DNA of 64,000 nucleotides from Gracilimonas sp046602855 (lineage in GTDB: Bacteria; Bacteroidota; Rhodothermia; Balneolales; Balneolaceae). Below the pieces are notes generated by a model, which made no database searches, was not told where the DNA came from, and saw nothing but the letters and a program-made list of their open reading frames with translations. The DNA lies in assembly GCF_046602855.1 (NCBI RefSeq), contig NZ_JBKINJ010000001.1, forward strand, positions 558,001 to 622,000, written 5' to 3'. Within the stretch, counting starts at the first letter, position 1. Each line of letters begins with the position of its first letter. Made by a program: the position numbers and the translations under genes. Shown here in pieces: positions 1-8,916 of this stretch.

Positions 1-258
1 TCAAATGCAGATGAATATCTGAGGAACTCAGGGTTGAATTATACTGTGTTAATGCCAGGGCGTTTGACAAATGAAGAGGGAACAGGAAGGGTATAATTAA
101 GCGAAAGAATTGAAGATCTGAAGGGTCGTAGTATTACACGTGATGATGTGGCTGCCGTGATCGTGGAGCTTTTAGATGCTGAAAATACTTATAACAAAAG
201 TCTCGATCTGTTGCAGGGGGATGAACCGGTAAAAGAAGCCGTTTCAAAGATATCCTGA
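1..258 (+). pseudogene. 3' fragment of an SDR-type NAD(P)-binding protein, interrupted by an in-frame stop
   Basis: Reading frame 1 from the first base encodes the C-terminal part of an atypical short-chain dehydrogenase (NAD(P)H-binding, YwnB/YhfK-like): SGLNYTVLMPGRLTNEEGTG, then ITRDDVAAVIVELLD, and an end at TGA 256-258. A TAA at 94-96 breaks the frame between the glycine-rich 'GTGRV' and 'LSERIEDL', while the homology continues in the same frame on both sides. Family members read through here, so a single substitution in a K, Q or E codon explains it. The 5' part lies outside the window. It is either a recent nonsense pseudogene or a sequencing error. Family assignment is from motif memory only. 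Confidence 0.6.
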
Positions 259-266
259 AAATAAAA

Positions 267-296
267 AACCCCGGAGATGGTCAAATATCCGGGGTT
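267..296 (-). terminator. intrinsic terminator of the azurin gene
   Basis: A 9-bp perfect stem (AACCCCGGA 267-275 with TCCGGGGTT 288-296) is followed on the minus strand by TTTTTTAT. It lies 42 nt past the azurin stop. The plus-strand side has no T-run, so it mainly serves the minus-strand gene. Confidence 0.8.
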
Positions 297-337
297 ATGG
301 GTATAAATAAGTAGTTTAGATGTGCAACTAACTACTC

Positions 338-778
338 CTATTCAACAATAAATTTTCCTTGCATCAAAGCGTAGTGTCCGGGGAAGCTACAGATGAAATC
401 GTATGTACCCTTTGCCGGTGCGGTAAACTCGATCGTTGTTTCTTCACCGCCGCCAAGCATTTTGGTGTGTACAATCACGTCATCAGTGCCTTCAGGGATG
501 TAATCGTTGCCTGCGGCTTTAGCAGCAGCAGAACCAAATTCCTGAATGTTGGTTCCTTGTTTCAGCAGAACCCAATTATGGCCCATAGCTGCTTTAGGTA
601 GTTTCCCAACATGCTTGAGGGTTAATTTTACGGTTTGGCCTTCTTCAACCTTGATCTCGTCGAGGTTGAATTTCATTTGGTCGTTACCTTCAATGGTGAT
701 CTCGACCACATCTTGTGCCATTACAGATGTTGATAATGCAAGTGTAATGATCATTAAAAATGATAGTAAGTATCTCAT
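338..778 (-). CDS. azu: azurin, periplasmic blue copper protein
   Basis: Small secreted type I copper protein that shuttles electrons in the periplasm, for example to cytochrome oxidase or peroxidase partners. A signal peptide covers about residues 1-21 (ends SVMAQ). All copper ligands are visible in their usual context: His67 in GHNWV, then Cys130, His135 and Met139 in the C-terminal CSFPGHYALM loop. The length of 146 aa including the signal is normal for azurin. It is a single gene with its own terminator; no partner gene adjoins. The start was chosen because the signal peptide begins directly there. Copper binding is a family inference; the electron partner is unknown. Confidence 0.93.
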   Translation of the reverse strand: MRYLLSFLMIITLALSTSVMAQDVVEITIEGNDQMKFNLDEIKVEEGQTVKLTLKHVGKLPKAAMGHNWVLLKQGTNIQEFGSAAAKAAGNDYIPEGTDDVIVHTKMLGGGEETTIEFTAPAKGTYDFICSFPGHYALMQGKFIVE

Positions 779-990
779 AGTGATGAATTAGTTATTTGGG
801 TTAAAGCGATTCCGACCTCTATTTTCAGATACGCTAGTCTTTTAATCGCTTCAAAGGTCGGTTGCTAATGTGAATTTTTTGTGAAGCTGTTGAATTAACG
901 TTTTATAAACCTTAAAAATTCTGTTTTTATTGTTATTACAAGCTGAGTTCAGTTATTTTAAAGATCAACTTTTTAATTTATGAAGCCATT

Positions 991-1959
991 ATGCCAGATA
1001 AAATAAAATGGGGTGTTCTAAGTACAGCCAATATCGGAGTTGAGCATGTGATACCCGCCATGCAAAAGGGAGAATTAACAGAGGTGGCAGCCATCGCTTC
1101 AAGAAAACTTGCAAGGGCGGAGGAGGCTGCAGAAAAGCTTGGTTTGTCAAAGGCCTATGGTTCTTATGATGAGCTACTTGATGATGATGAGATAGATGCG
1201 ATCTATAATCCTTTACCCAACGATCAGCACGTTCCATGGACGATAAAGGCAATTGAGGCCGGTAAGCATGTATTATGTGAAAAGCCCATTGCACTCAACG
1301 CTAATGAGGCTGAAAAACTATTGGCTATTTCAGAAAAACATCCACATATCAAGGTCATGGAAGCTTTTATGTATCGGTTTCATCCGCAATGGGATATTGT
1401 AAAATCATGGATCAGTGTTGGAATGATCGGAGACATCAACTCAATCCAATCGGCCTTTACTTATCATAACACAGATCCTGATGACTTTCGAAATCATCCT
1501 GAAATGGGAGGTGGCGGGTTATTGGATATTGGCAGTTATTGTATATCATCCGCCCGATATATTTTTGAAGCAGAACCTGAAAAGATATTGAGTTCAGTCG
1601 AGATAGATCCTGAATTTGGCGTTGACCGCCATGCGTCAGCTTTAATGGAGTTTCCGGAAGGTACAGTTTCTTTTTACTGCTCAACTCAGTCTGATCCAAT
1701 TCAGAATATGACCATATATGGGAGTGAGGGTATCATTAAGTTTGAAATTCCATTCAATCCATTGGAAAAAGAAGTGACCGTATCATTGATCAAGGATGGT
1801 TCTGTGATTGAAAAAAAGAAAGTTCAGGCAAACCATTATACGCTTCAGGGGGATGCTTTTTCAGAGGCTATCATAGAAGATGGTCCGGTTCCAACTCCTT
1901 TAAGAGATGCTGTTGCCAATATGAAGGTGATAGATCAGATCATGAAGAAAGGGCGGTAA
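991..1959 (+). CDS. Gfo/Idh/MocA family NAD(P)-dependent oxidoreductase
   Basis: Predicted cytoplasmic sugar or cyclitol dehydrogenase of 322 aa, the standard size. The N-terminal Rossmann fold starts at about residue 8 (GVLSTANIGVEHV). The family's EKP motif is at 97-99 (HVLCEKPIA), where the lysine contacts nicotinamide and substrate. The C-terminal GFO/IDH domain contains EAFMYRFHPQW (about 130-140) and GGGGLLDIGSYC (about 173-184), whose Asp is a usual active-site residue. The closest subgroup by eye is the dimeric dihydrodiol dehydrogenase/glucose-fructose oxidoreductase type. It stands alone and is followed by a strong terminator. The substrate cannot be read from the sequence. Confidence 0.88.
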   Translation: MPDKIKWGVLSTANIGVEHVIPAMQKGELTEVAAIASRKLARAEEAAEKLGLSKAYGSYDELLDDDEIDAIYNPLPNDQHVPWTIKAIEAGKHVLCEKPIALNANEAEKLLAISEKHPHIKVMEAFMYRFHPQWDIVKSWISVGMIGDINSIQSAFTYHNTDPDDFRNHPEMGGGGLLDIGSYCISSARYIFEAEPEKILSSVEIDPEFGVDRHASALMEFPEGTVSFYCSTQSDPIQNMTIYGSEGIIKFEIPFNPLEKEVTVSLIKDGSVIEKKKVQANHYTLQGDAFSEAIIEDGPVPTPLRDAVANMKVIDQIMKKGR

Positions 1960-2060
1960 ATGAGTTCAAGCTGTATTTCTCTTTAACTGGGTATAACAAG
2001 CGTTCTCACATCCTGAAATACTTCAGCAATTAATTGCGTACCTTTAGATTCACTTTTCTT

Positions 2061-2086
2061 AGCCCGGCTTGGAGCCGGGCTTTTTC
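2061..2086 (+). terminator. strong intrinsic terminator after the Gfo/Idh/MocA gene
   Basis: A 9-bp GC-rich stem AGCCCGGCT (2061-2069) pairs with AGCCGGGCT (2073-2081) around a TGG loop and runs into TTTTTC. It separates the oxidoreductase from the helicase that starts at 2101, so the helicase should have a promoter inside or just after the hairpin, or be expressed by read-through. Confidence 0.85.
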
Positions 2087-2100
2087 ATTTAATACCCTAT

Positions 2101-3378
2101 ATGTCTTTTAAATCACTTGACCTCAGTACACCCATCCTTAGATCTTTGGAAGAAGAAGGATACACTCAGCCCACGCCTATTCAATCTAAAGCCATTCCCA
2201 TTGCTCTTAAAGGCACCGATGTTTTGGGATGTGCACAAACCGGAACAGGAAAAACGGCCGCATTTGCCATTCCTATTTTGCAGTTGCTGAGTGCTGGTAA
2301 ATCCCGTGGACAAAATCGGAAAATCCGAAGCTTAATTGTGACTCCAACCCGAGAACTTGCCATTCAGATCGATGAAAGTTTTCAGAACTATGGCCGATAC
2401 ACTGATTTAGACACCGCTGTTGTCTTTGGAGGCGTAAATCAAAAAGGGCAGGTGAATAAGCTGAAGCGAGGCGTAGACATTCTTACAGCCACACCGGGGC
2501 GACTATTGGATCTAATGAATCAGGGCTTTATTTCTCTTTCAGATATTGAAATATTTGTATTAGATGAGGCCGACCGTATGCTGGATATGGGTTTCATACA
2601 TGATATTAGGAAGTTACTGAAGGTCCTTCCAGATAAGCGGCAAACACTATTTTTCTCGGCCACTATGCCTTCAGAGATCGTAAAGCTTTCAAGGTCGATT
2701 TTAAAGAATCCGGTGAGAGTAGAAGTTACGCCTGAATCCTCCACCGTAGATATGATTGAACAAGGAATCTACTTTGTTGACAAAGGAAATAAAAAGAATT
2801 TACTGGTAGATGTGTTACAGGAAACGGGCACAAAATCGGCATTGGTCTTTACACGGACCAAACACGGTGCCAACAAAGTAGTGAAACTGCTGAATAGCCA
2901 AAATATTCAGGCAGAAGCTATTCATGGAAACAAATCTCAGACGGCCCGGCAGCGGGCACTTGGTAATTTCAAAGATCAGGTAACAAGAGTGCTGGTCGCC
3001 ACTGACATCGCGGCACGTGGCATAGATGTGGATGAATTGCAGTATGTTATCAATTATGAAATACCCAATGTTCCGGAAACCTATGTGCATAGGATAGGCC
3101 GAACCGGAAGAGCCGGGTTAGACGGAACAGCACTGTCGTTTTGTGATGCACAGGAAAAGGCCTATTTGAGGGATATAGAAAAACTGATCGGGCAAAAAGT
3201 TCCTGTTATCGAGGAGCATAAATATCCTTTGGAGAACCATGACGCCGCTGCTTCTGACACTAAAAAACAGCGCCCACCCAGAAAGCATAAAAGCAACAAA
3301 AGATCATCAAACACTTTTGGTAAGACAAAGGGTACTAATAAGAAAAGAAGAAGAAAAAGTGCAGGAAATAATAAGTAA
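2101..3378 (+). CDS. rhlE: DEAD-box ATP-dependent RNA helicase, RhlE-like
   Basis: ATP-dependent RNA helicase likely acting in ribosome assembly or RNA turnover. All core motifs are present: Q motif near 23-28 (TQPTPIQ), Walker A AQTGTGKT at 45-52, DEAD near 154-158 (LDEADRM), SAT near 186 (FSATMP), and HRIGRTGRAG near 330-339. The C-terminal 40 residues are very basic (RPPRKHKSNKRSS, then KKRRRKS), the RNA-binding tail typical of RhlE. At 425 aa it has a minimal helicase core plus tail and no DbpA-type domain. No clear Shine-Dalgarno precedes ATG 2101. The paralogue at 6908 is DeaD-like, so this genome region carries two helicase types. Confidence 0.9.
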   Translation: MSFKSLDLSTPILRSLEEEGYTQPTPIQSKAIPIALKGTDVLGCAQTGTGKTAAFAIPILQLLSAGKSRGQNRKIRSLIVTPTRELAIQIDESFQNYGRYTDLDTAVVFGGVNQKGQVNKLKRGVDILTATPGRLLDLMNQGFISLSDIEIFVLDEADRMLDMGFIHDIRKLLKVLPDKRQTLFFSATMPSEIVKLSRSILKNPVRVEVTPESSTVDMIEQGIYFVDKGNKKNLLVDVLQETGTKSALVFTRTKHGANKVVKLLNSQNIQAEAIHGNKSQTARQRALGNFKDQVTRVLVATDIAARGIDVDELQYVINYEIPNVPETYVHRIGRTGRAGLDGTALSFCDAQEKAYLRDIEKLIGQKVPVIEEHKYPLENHDAAASDTKKQRPPRKHKSNKRSSNTFGKTKGTNKKRRRKSAGNNK

Positions 3379-3385
3379 AAAGTAA

Positions 3386-3406
3386 ATTTCCGCTGGAAAT
3401 ATTTTT
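3386..3406 (+). terminator. short terminator-like hairpin between convergent genes
   Basis: The 6-bp stem ATTTCC/GGAAAT (3386-3391 and 3395-3400) with GCT loop is followed by ATTTTTAG. It lies 8 nt after the helicase stop and just before the 3' end of the minus-strand kinase gene. The stem is short and AT-rich, so this is a weak call. Confidence 0.45.
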
Positions 3407-3417
3407 AGCTTAATTAA

Positions 3418-4632
3418 TTAAATAAGCAGCGTGGGAATATGAACGGTTACAGAAGTACCCTTTTCCGGTTCTGATTCAATGAACATATCACCGTTCAGAG
3501 ATTCAACCAAGTGGCGAGCCAGCTGAAATCCATAGCCAAAGCCACGTTCGTCTCTAGTGCCTGCAGTAGAACTTGGATTGCCTGATAATATATCATTGAT
3601 CTTTTCTGCATCCATGCCCTGACCGTTGTCTGTAATTTTGAACTTTAGAAAAGTTTCATCAGTCTCAACAAGGGTAAGATTTATGTCTACTTTTCCGTGT
3701 TTCTGAGTGAATTTAATGGCATTGGTGATAAGGTTTCCAAAGATCTGCATAAGTTTATGCTTGGGAAAATATTGTTCAAGCTCATCCCCTGAAGTCGTAA
3801 TGTTCAGCTCAATGGATTTTGACAATGCCTGTGGCTTATACAATGCATGCAATTTTGACCGCAACTGTTGCAAATTGGTCTGGAAGTGGTACTCTTCAGC
3901 ATTTTCACTGATCTTAAAATCATTAGAAAGAATGTCGTCTGCCATTTCTAGGACAGATTCACTACCGCTTTTTATCAGTTCCAGAAAATGACGTGATTCA
4001 TCTAAGTCAGTATCGCCAAGCTCAGATTCCATGATCTCCGCTATACCAATAATGCCACCTATCGGTCCACGTATATCGTGTGTTATTTTTTGCTGCACCA
4101 GTTTAAGATTATCAATGGCTTCCTGCATCGTCTTCATTTTGTGGTGATTTTGGATGCAGTTCACCACCTGATCGGCAATGATATTTAGCATTTCTTTTTG
4201 TGTGTCCGTCAGGTTCTTAGGCTTGGTATCCATCACACAAAGAGCTCCAACCCGGCCGCCCATGCCATTTGATAGTGGGATGCCATAATAATATTGGATC
4301 TGAGGCGATTCAACTACATAGGCTTTATCATTGAATCTGATGTCTTCAGTCAGGTCCTCTATTTCAAGTGGATTCTTTTTCTGGATAGTATACTGACAAA
4401 CCGTTTTTTCCCGTGGCATCTGATGCAGGTCGAAACCGTAGTTAGAGATCGTCCACTGAGTATTTGCCTCCAATAAGTTTACAAGCGATATAGGAGTCCC
4501 TGTTACGTGAGCAGCTAGCTTGGTAAGGTCATCAATTTTTTCATTGATGGTAGAGTAATCAACGTCTAGTTCCGCCAGATTCAGCAGGCGTTCAAATTCG
4601 TTTATTGATTTATGGGATGTGGGTTCAGGCAT
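3418..4632 (-). CDS. GAF-domain sensor histidine kinase
   Basis: Soluble two-component sensor kinase of 404 aa with no membrane segment. A GAF domain occupies about 25-165 (with TVCQYTIQ and YYYGIPL-type motifs seen in cyanobacterial and Bacteroidota GAF kinases). HisKA follows with phospho-acceptor His185 in KITHDIRGP. The HATPase_c domain covers about 265-400: N box LITNAIKF, G1 DNGQGM, G2 GFGYGFQLARHL. No response regulator gene is adjacent. It is the last gene of a probable minus-strand operon with the propeller lipoprotein (8-nt gap) and the LciB-like protein upstream. Ligand and partner regulator are unknown. Confidence 0.88.
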   Translation of the reverse strand: MPEPTSHKSINEFERLLNLAELDVDYSTINEKIDDLTKLAAHVTGTPISLVNLLEANTQWTISNYGFDLHQMPREKTVCQYTIQKKNPLEIEDLTEDIRFNDKAYVVESPQIQYYYGIPLSNGMGGRVGALCVMDTKPKNLTDTQKEMLNIIADQVVNCIQNHHKMKTMQEAIDNLKLVQQKITHDIRGPIGGIIGIAEIMESELGDTDLDESRHFLELIKSGSESVLEMADDILSNDFKISENAEEYHFQTNLQQLRSKLHALYKPQALSKSIELNITTSGDELEQYFPKHKLMQIFGNLITNAIKFTQKHGKVDINLTLVETDETFLKFKITDNGQGMDAEKINDILSGNPSSTAGTRDERGFGYGFQLARHLVESLNGDMFIESEPEKGTSVTVHIPTLLI

Positions 4633-4640
4633 TGGTTATG

Positions 4641-5534
4641 TTATTTTAACTCCCAGATTTCAACCTTATCCAGGGCAATATAGGGAACAGCTATATGCTT
4701 AAGATCAGTGTTGATCCCGATATCAGCGGGTCTGCCCGTTGTATGGATCAAGATCATTTCTTGCATAGGATTGTATACCCGAATAGATGAATCCTGTTGG
4801 CTTGCTGAAAATAAATTGGTATCGATGAACTCGATACCGTCAAAATTGCCGCCTTCCAAAGTTGCAAATTCTTCCAGTTCGCCAGAAGCATTAAAGGAAT
4901 AAAAAACCTGATCACCGCCCCAAGGTGCCAGAATAAAATTTCCGCTTACAGGGTCGAGGGTGATGCCATTGGGTGCACTGGGCAAGTCGTCTAAAAAGAT
5001 AGAAGGCCGACCATTTTCAACTTTGTAAACGGTTGAAGACCCTGTGTCGGTAACATAAAGCCTGTTGTTGCTATCTGCTGATATATCATTCAAAAAGCCT
5101 ATCTCAAATTGTGTGAAATCAATAAAATCAGTTTGCTCTCCGGTTGTTCTGTCGAATCCGTGAACGCCTAAAACATCAGCAACCCAAAGCGTTTTATCAA
5201 CGATATACATACCACGTGGGGCATGAAGTGGGATTTCTTCTGTTCCGGTCATAAATTTAAGGTTCACAATATTTCCCTTAGCATCGGCTTTGGTGATGAA
5301 ACCTGTTGAATCCTGATCATTACCTCCACCGGTAAAATTGGCAATGAAATATACTTTTTGATGCGAATCATAACGAACGGCTTCAGGGCCATCCAGCCCG
5401 GTGATGCTATAGGCAATATCAGTTGAATCCTGAACGGTGTCCAGCTTCAGAGTGGATTGTTGATTCGAACTATTACATCCCAAAAATCCGAACAGGATGA
5501 CTACCATAATAACTGAGAATAGGGGGTATTTCAT
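4641..5534 (-). CDS. SMP-30/gluconolactonase-like beta-propeller lipoprotein
   Basis: Predicted lipoprotein of 297 aa. The N-terminal hydrophobic stretch ends in the lipobox FGFLGC (Cys near 20), followed by a serine-rich linker. The rest shows repeated propeller-blade patterns such as GLDGPEAVRYD, APRGMYIVDKTLWVAD, DISADSNNRLYVTDTGSSTVYKV and APNGITLDPVSGNFILAPW, as in SMP-30/gluconolactonase/LRE-like and NHL-type six-bladed propellers. Such proteins can be lactonases or plain ligand binders; I cannot confirm catalytic metal residues. The gene sits 8 nt upstream of the GAF kinase and 19 nt downstream of the LciB-like gene, so co-transcription is likely. Confidence 0.75.
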   Translation of the reverse strand: MKYPLFSVIMVVILFGFLGCNSSNQQSTLKLDTVQDSTDIAYSITGLDGPEAVRYDSHQKVYFIANFTGGGNDQDSTGFITKADAKGNIVNLKFMTGTEEIPLHAPRGMYIVDKTLWVADVLGVHGFDRTTGEQTDFIDFTQFEIGFLNDISADSNNRLYVTDTGSSTVYKVENGRPSIFLDDLPSAPNGITLDPVSGNFILAPWGGDQVFYSFNASGELEEFATLEGGNFDGIEFIDTNLFSASQQDSSIRVYNPMQEMILIHTTGRPADIGINTDLKHIAVPYIALDKVEIWELK

Positions 5535-5553
5535 ATTAGCTGACTATATAGGG

Positions 5554-6240
5554 TTATTTATTGAACCAGGATATATCTCGCAGATCGAACTGATCTTGTT
5601 GATTCCAATCAGTATTAATGATCACGCCACCGACTAGAAGAAGAGGTTTAGCTGCTAAGGTTTCGATGCCGGCGCTAATAATATCCGTGAGTTCACGCTT
5701 GATCTGTTCAAATGCAACTTCAGTAGTTTCAATAACCTCATTTTCAGCGTTCCTTATGGTCTCATGGTTTTCCGTAAGAACCTTATTGACTTGTCCCTGC
5801 TGATAATCATTGTGAGCAACATTCAATACACTTCCATTTTTTATGGCATTTAGTCCGGCAATAAGTGAGCCGCAACTTGAGCTTGGATTCTCCTGACCTT
5901 CTCTGAGTACTTTTCCGATTGTACCATCTTTAGAAATACCAATGTGAGGACCATATAGTATCATAGCTGCACCGTTGTCGGGTATGTGACTGGCAAATGC
6001 TGCAAAACCTGTTTTACCTGTAAACGGTAAACCGGATATACCTCCAAAGAAAAAGGGTCCGGGAGCTTTAAAATGCTTGCCTAAGGTCAAAAAAGTGTTA
6101 TTGATCTCATCACTGCAAATGGATGTGCCCCAAATTGAATTGGAAGATTCTATGCTGTTGCTATTGAATTCCTTGACAATGGTTTCCTCAAGTTTGGAAA
6201 CTGTTATTGTATTGTTGTAAAAATCAGAAATATTGGCCAT
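5554..6240 (-). CDS. LciB-family protein, putative beta/theta-type carbonic anhydrase
   Basis: A 228-aa protein resembling the C-terminal domain of algal low-CO2-inducible protein LCIB, a family with a beta-carbonic-anhydrase-like fold. Family motifs seen: SICSDEIN with Cys42 and Asp44, GGISGLPFTGKTGFAAFASH (66-85), YGPHIGISKDGTIGKVLREG with His99 (96-115), and SSSCG with Cys123. Cys42, His99 and Cys123 are the expected zinc ligands and Asp44 the dyad partner. It has no signal peptide, so it is cytoplasmic. First gene of an operon with a propeller lipoprotein and a histidine kinase. Hydration of CO2 is inference; some LCIB homologues are inactive in vitro. Confidence 0.75.
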   Translation of the reverse strand: MANISDFYNNTITVSKLEETIVKEFNSNSIESSNSIWGTSICSDEINNTFLTLGKHFKAPGPFFFGGISGLPFTGKTGFAAFASHIPDNGAAMILYGPHIGISKDGTIGKVLREGQENPSSSCGSLIAGLNAIKNGSVLNVAHNDYQQGQVNKVLTENHETIRNAENEVIETTEVAFEQIKRELTDIISAGIETLAAKPLLLVGGVIINTDWNQQDQFDLRDISWFNK

Positions 6241-6907
6241 ATCAGTTATATAAATGTTTAGTTGGTCAAATCTAACTATTTAAACATAATTTATGGAAAT
6301 TATATCCCGGTTGTTAAGTGGATATTTTTTGACTGGAAACCTACGATGCCTGTTTTATTTGTTTTATAGTATGCTACTTATGACGGATATCCAACAAGCA
6401 AGATATTGGTAAAAGTTGTATTCGCGGCTTAGGTGCTATATACAGTTAAGAACATCTTATGCATTTCAGGTCAAAAAAATCTAACCCATGAAATAAAGAT
6501 GTGTATCAACCAATAGTAATAGGTCTTGATATATGGCCTCTTTCTTTTAGTAATAATTCAACTGAGCCAAATTCAGCATAAATAAAAAATAATAAAACTG
6601 TGCACCAAAGTAGCACGATCTGAAGAGGTCACAATTATAATTTCTATCAGGCTGATCAGAAATTAAATGTACTCAGGTTTCATAACAGAAAGTTTTTATG
6701 TGTATATTGAGAGCTTATTGAAAATTCGTGAGTTCGCGATAAGACTGGAATCTTATACTTTTCAGGTTTATAGAACCTTGCTGGCCTTTGTAAATCAAGC
6801 AGTCGCGCTTGCCTCTTGTCCATAGCTCACCCCCTAATTAAATTTCCGGACAAGAAGCAGTACAGCACCAATTTCTGAACGGGATAAAAACGACTAAAAA
6901 TTACTAT
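6241..6907. other. 667-nt region without a gene, probable promoter and long leader of the DeaD helicase
   Basis: No convincing reading frame is present on either strand. The right end holds small inverted repeats: CAAGC/GCTTG around 6797-6812, and CTTGTCC (near 6816) with GGACAAG (near 6847). A long structured 5' leader is usual for cold-inducible deaD/csdA genes, so I suggest that role. The left part must hold the promoter of the minus-strand LciB operon. Confidence 0.4.
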
Positions 6908-8698
6908 ATGTCAACGTTCAAAGAACTGGGCCTGTCGCCCGAAATATGTAAAGCCGTAGAAGATCTTGGCTTTGAAACCCCAACTGAAGTACAGGAAAGA
7001 GCTATTCCTACTATTTTAGCTACCCAAAGAGATCTTGTGGCACTGGCCCAAACCGGAACCGGTAAAACCGGTGCTTTTGGAATGCCCGTGCTGCAACAGG
7101 TAGATGCCAACTCAAATAATGTTCAGGTACTGGTGCTTTCACCAACTCGTGAATTAGCTATTCAGATCGAAAAGGATCTCAAGGCATTTGCCAAATACCA
7201 AAAAGGAATTAGTACAGTTGCTGTTTACGGCGGGGCTAATATCTCCACTCAAATACGTGCACTGAACAGAGGAACTCAGGTTGTTATTGGAACACCCGGA
7301 AGAATGCTGGATCTCATCAGAAGAGGAAAACTCGATGTGACCAACGTTCGCTCACTCATACTTGATGAAGCTGATGAAATGCTGAATATGGGTTTTCAGG
7401 ATGACCTGGATGCCATTCTTCATGATACACCAAAAGAAAAACAAACGTTGCTGTTTTCGGCCACCATGCCTAAACAAATTTCTAAAATGGCACGTAAGTA
7501 CATGAATAATCCTGAGGAAATTCAAGTGAATGCCCGTAATTCAGGCGCATTGAATGTGGAGCATCACTTTTATATGGTCAACGCAAAAGACCGTTACGAT
7601 GCTCTTAAGCGAATTGCTGATGTAAATCCCAATATTTATGGGATCATTTTTTGCAGAACTCGTCGGGAAACGGCTGATATAGCATCTAAGCTTTCAAAAG
7701 AGGGTTATAATGCTGATCTGTTGAACGGAGATTTGTCACAGAATCAACGTGATGAGGTGATGAATCGATTCCGCACCGGTGAACTTCAGCTGTTGGTAGC
7801 AACAGATGTTGCAGCACGCGGCCTTGATGTGGATAGCCTGACACACGTTATCAACTATAACCTGCCCGATGATCTGGAAGTATACATTCACAGAAGTGGA
7901 CGTACCGGTCGTGCAGGAAACAGCGGAATCTCAGTTTCTATCATTCACACACGTGAAATGAATAAGATCAGAGCTCTTGAGAAAATGTCCGGAAAGGATT
8001 TTATCAAACAAGACGTGCCGAAAGGCGAGGAAGTTTGTGGTGTTCGAATGATGGATATGGTAGAAAAACTCAGAACTACCGAAGTCAATCAAAAGCAGAT
8101 CGATAAATATTTGCCGGAAGTTTATGAAAGACTTTCTGACCTTGGCTGGCAGGAACTTATCCAACATTTCGTATCCATGGAGTTCAATCAGATCCTGGAA
8201 TATTACGATAAAGCAGGTGATATAAATGCCTCAGCCGGAAGATCGAACAAAAAGAACAACAAGCGTAATTCTTCCGGTAAAGGAAACCGCAATTCTAATG
8301 GACGTAGCAACAATCGTGAGGCTGAAGAAGGCTTTACACGCTATTTCCTGAATGTCGGTCAGCGTGACGGGTTAAATCCGGCACGACTTATGGGTGTTGT
8401 GAATGAGCAAATGCATGGTAAAAAGCCGGATTTCGGCAAGATCGATATCCAAACCAACTTCTCATTCTTTGAAGTAGAAGAAGGGTTCGACTCAAAACTG
8501 TTTGATGCCATGAATGGCTCACAATTTGAAGGCCGTGATATCAGTGTAGAACTGGCTAAGCCGGATAAGAGTGGATCCGGATCTTCATCATCTTCAAACA
8601 GTGGAAGATCCAACAAAGGAAAGAGAAATTCCGGTGGCTCCAAAAAAGCCAAGGGTGGACTCATTAAGAAGAAGAAAAGCCCAAAGGTCTACGCTTAG
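6908..8698 (+). CDS. deaD: DEAD-box ATP-dependent RNA helicase DeaD/CsdA
   Basis: RNA helicase of 596 aa with the DeaD/CsdA layout. It has Q motif FETPTEVQ (about 19-26), Walker A AQTGTGKT (about 46-53), LDEADEML (about 155-162), SATMP, and HRSGRTGRAG. After the two RecA domains there is a linker rich in Asn, Arg and Lys, then a DbpA-type RNA-binding fold from about 475 to 550 (RYFLNVGQRDGLNPARLMGV, later FFEVEEGFD). A Ser/Gly/Lys-rich basic tail ends the protein. DeaD proteins act in large-subunit ribosome assembly and cold adaptation. A 667-nt gene-free leader precedes it and a good terminator follows. Confidence 0.93.
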   Translation: MSTFKELGLSPEICKAVEDLGFETPTEVQERAIPTILATQRDLVALAQTGTGKTGAFGMPVLQQVDANSNNVQVLVLSPTRELAIQIEKDLKAFAKYQKGISTVAVYGGANISTQIRALNRGTQVVIGTPGRMLDLIRRGKLDVTNVRSLILDEADEMLNMGFQDDLDAILHDTPKEKQTLLFSATMPKQISKMARKYMNNPEEIQVNARNSGALNVEHHFYMVNAKDRYDALKRIADVNPNIYGIIFCRTRRETADIASKLSKEGYNADLLNGDLSQNQRDEVMNRFRTGELQLLVATDVAARGLDVDSLTHVINYNLPDDLEVYIHRSGRTGRAGNSGISVSIIHTREMNKIRALEKMSGKDFIKQDVPKGEEVCGVRMMDMVEKLRTTEVNQKQIDKYLPEVYERLSDLGWQELIQHFVSMEFNQILEYYDKAGDINASAGRSNKKNNKRNSSGKGNRNSNGRSNNREAEEGFTRYFLNVGQRDGLNPARLMGVVNEQMHGKKPDFGKIDIQTNFSFFEVEEGFDSKLFDAMNGSQFEGRDISVELAKPDKSGSGSSSSSNSGRSNKGKRNSGGSKKAKGGLIKKKKSPKVYA

Positions 8699-8755
8699 TA
8701 GATATGGAATAATTTAATCTCTCCTGAACCTGTCTGTGGGGAGTGAATAGAATGT

Positions 8756-8787
8756 AAGCCCGGAATCAGCAATGGTTTTGGGCTTTT
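8756..8787 (+). terminator. intrinsic terminator of deaD
   Basis: A 10-bp stem with two G-U pairs (AAGCCCGGAA 8756-8765 with TTTTGGGCTT 8776-8785) runs into TTTT. It lies 57 nt after the deaD stop. Confidence 0.8.
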
Positions 8788-8824
8788 TTATTGGGCTTAG
8801 TCGTGGGTAAGTATGAAAGCAAAA

Positions 8825-8860
8825 AACCGCAGGGGTAATTCATGAACTACCCCTGCGGTT
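8825..8860 (-). terminator. intrinsic terminator of hisI
   Basis: A 13-bp perfect stem (AACCGCAGGGGTA 8825-8837 with TACCCCTGCGGTT 8848-8860) is followed on the minus strand by TTTTGC. It sits 57 nt past the hisI stop. Confidence 0.85.
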
Positions 8861-8916
8861 TAAACTAATTACCGAATAATGATTCAGGTAATCCCAATAT
8901 TAGCCAAACCAATGAT

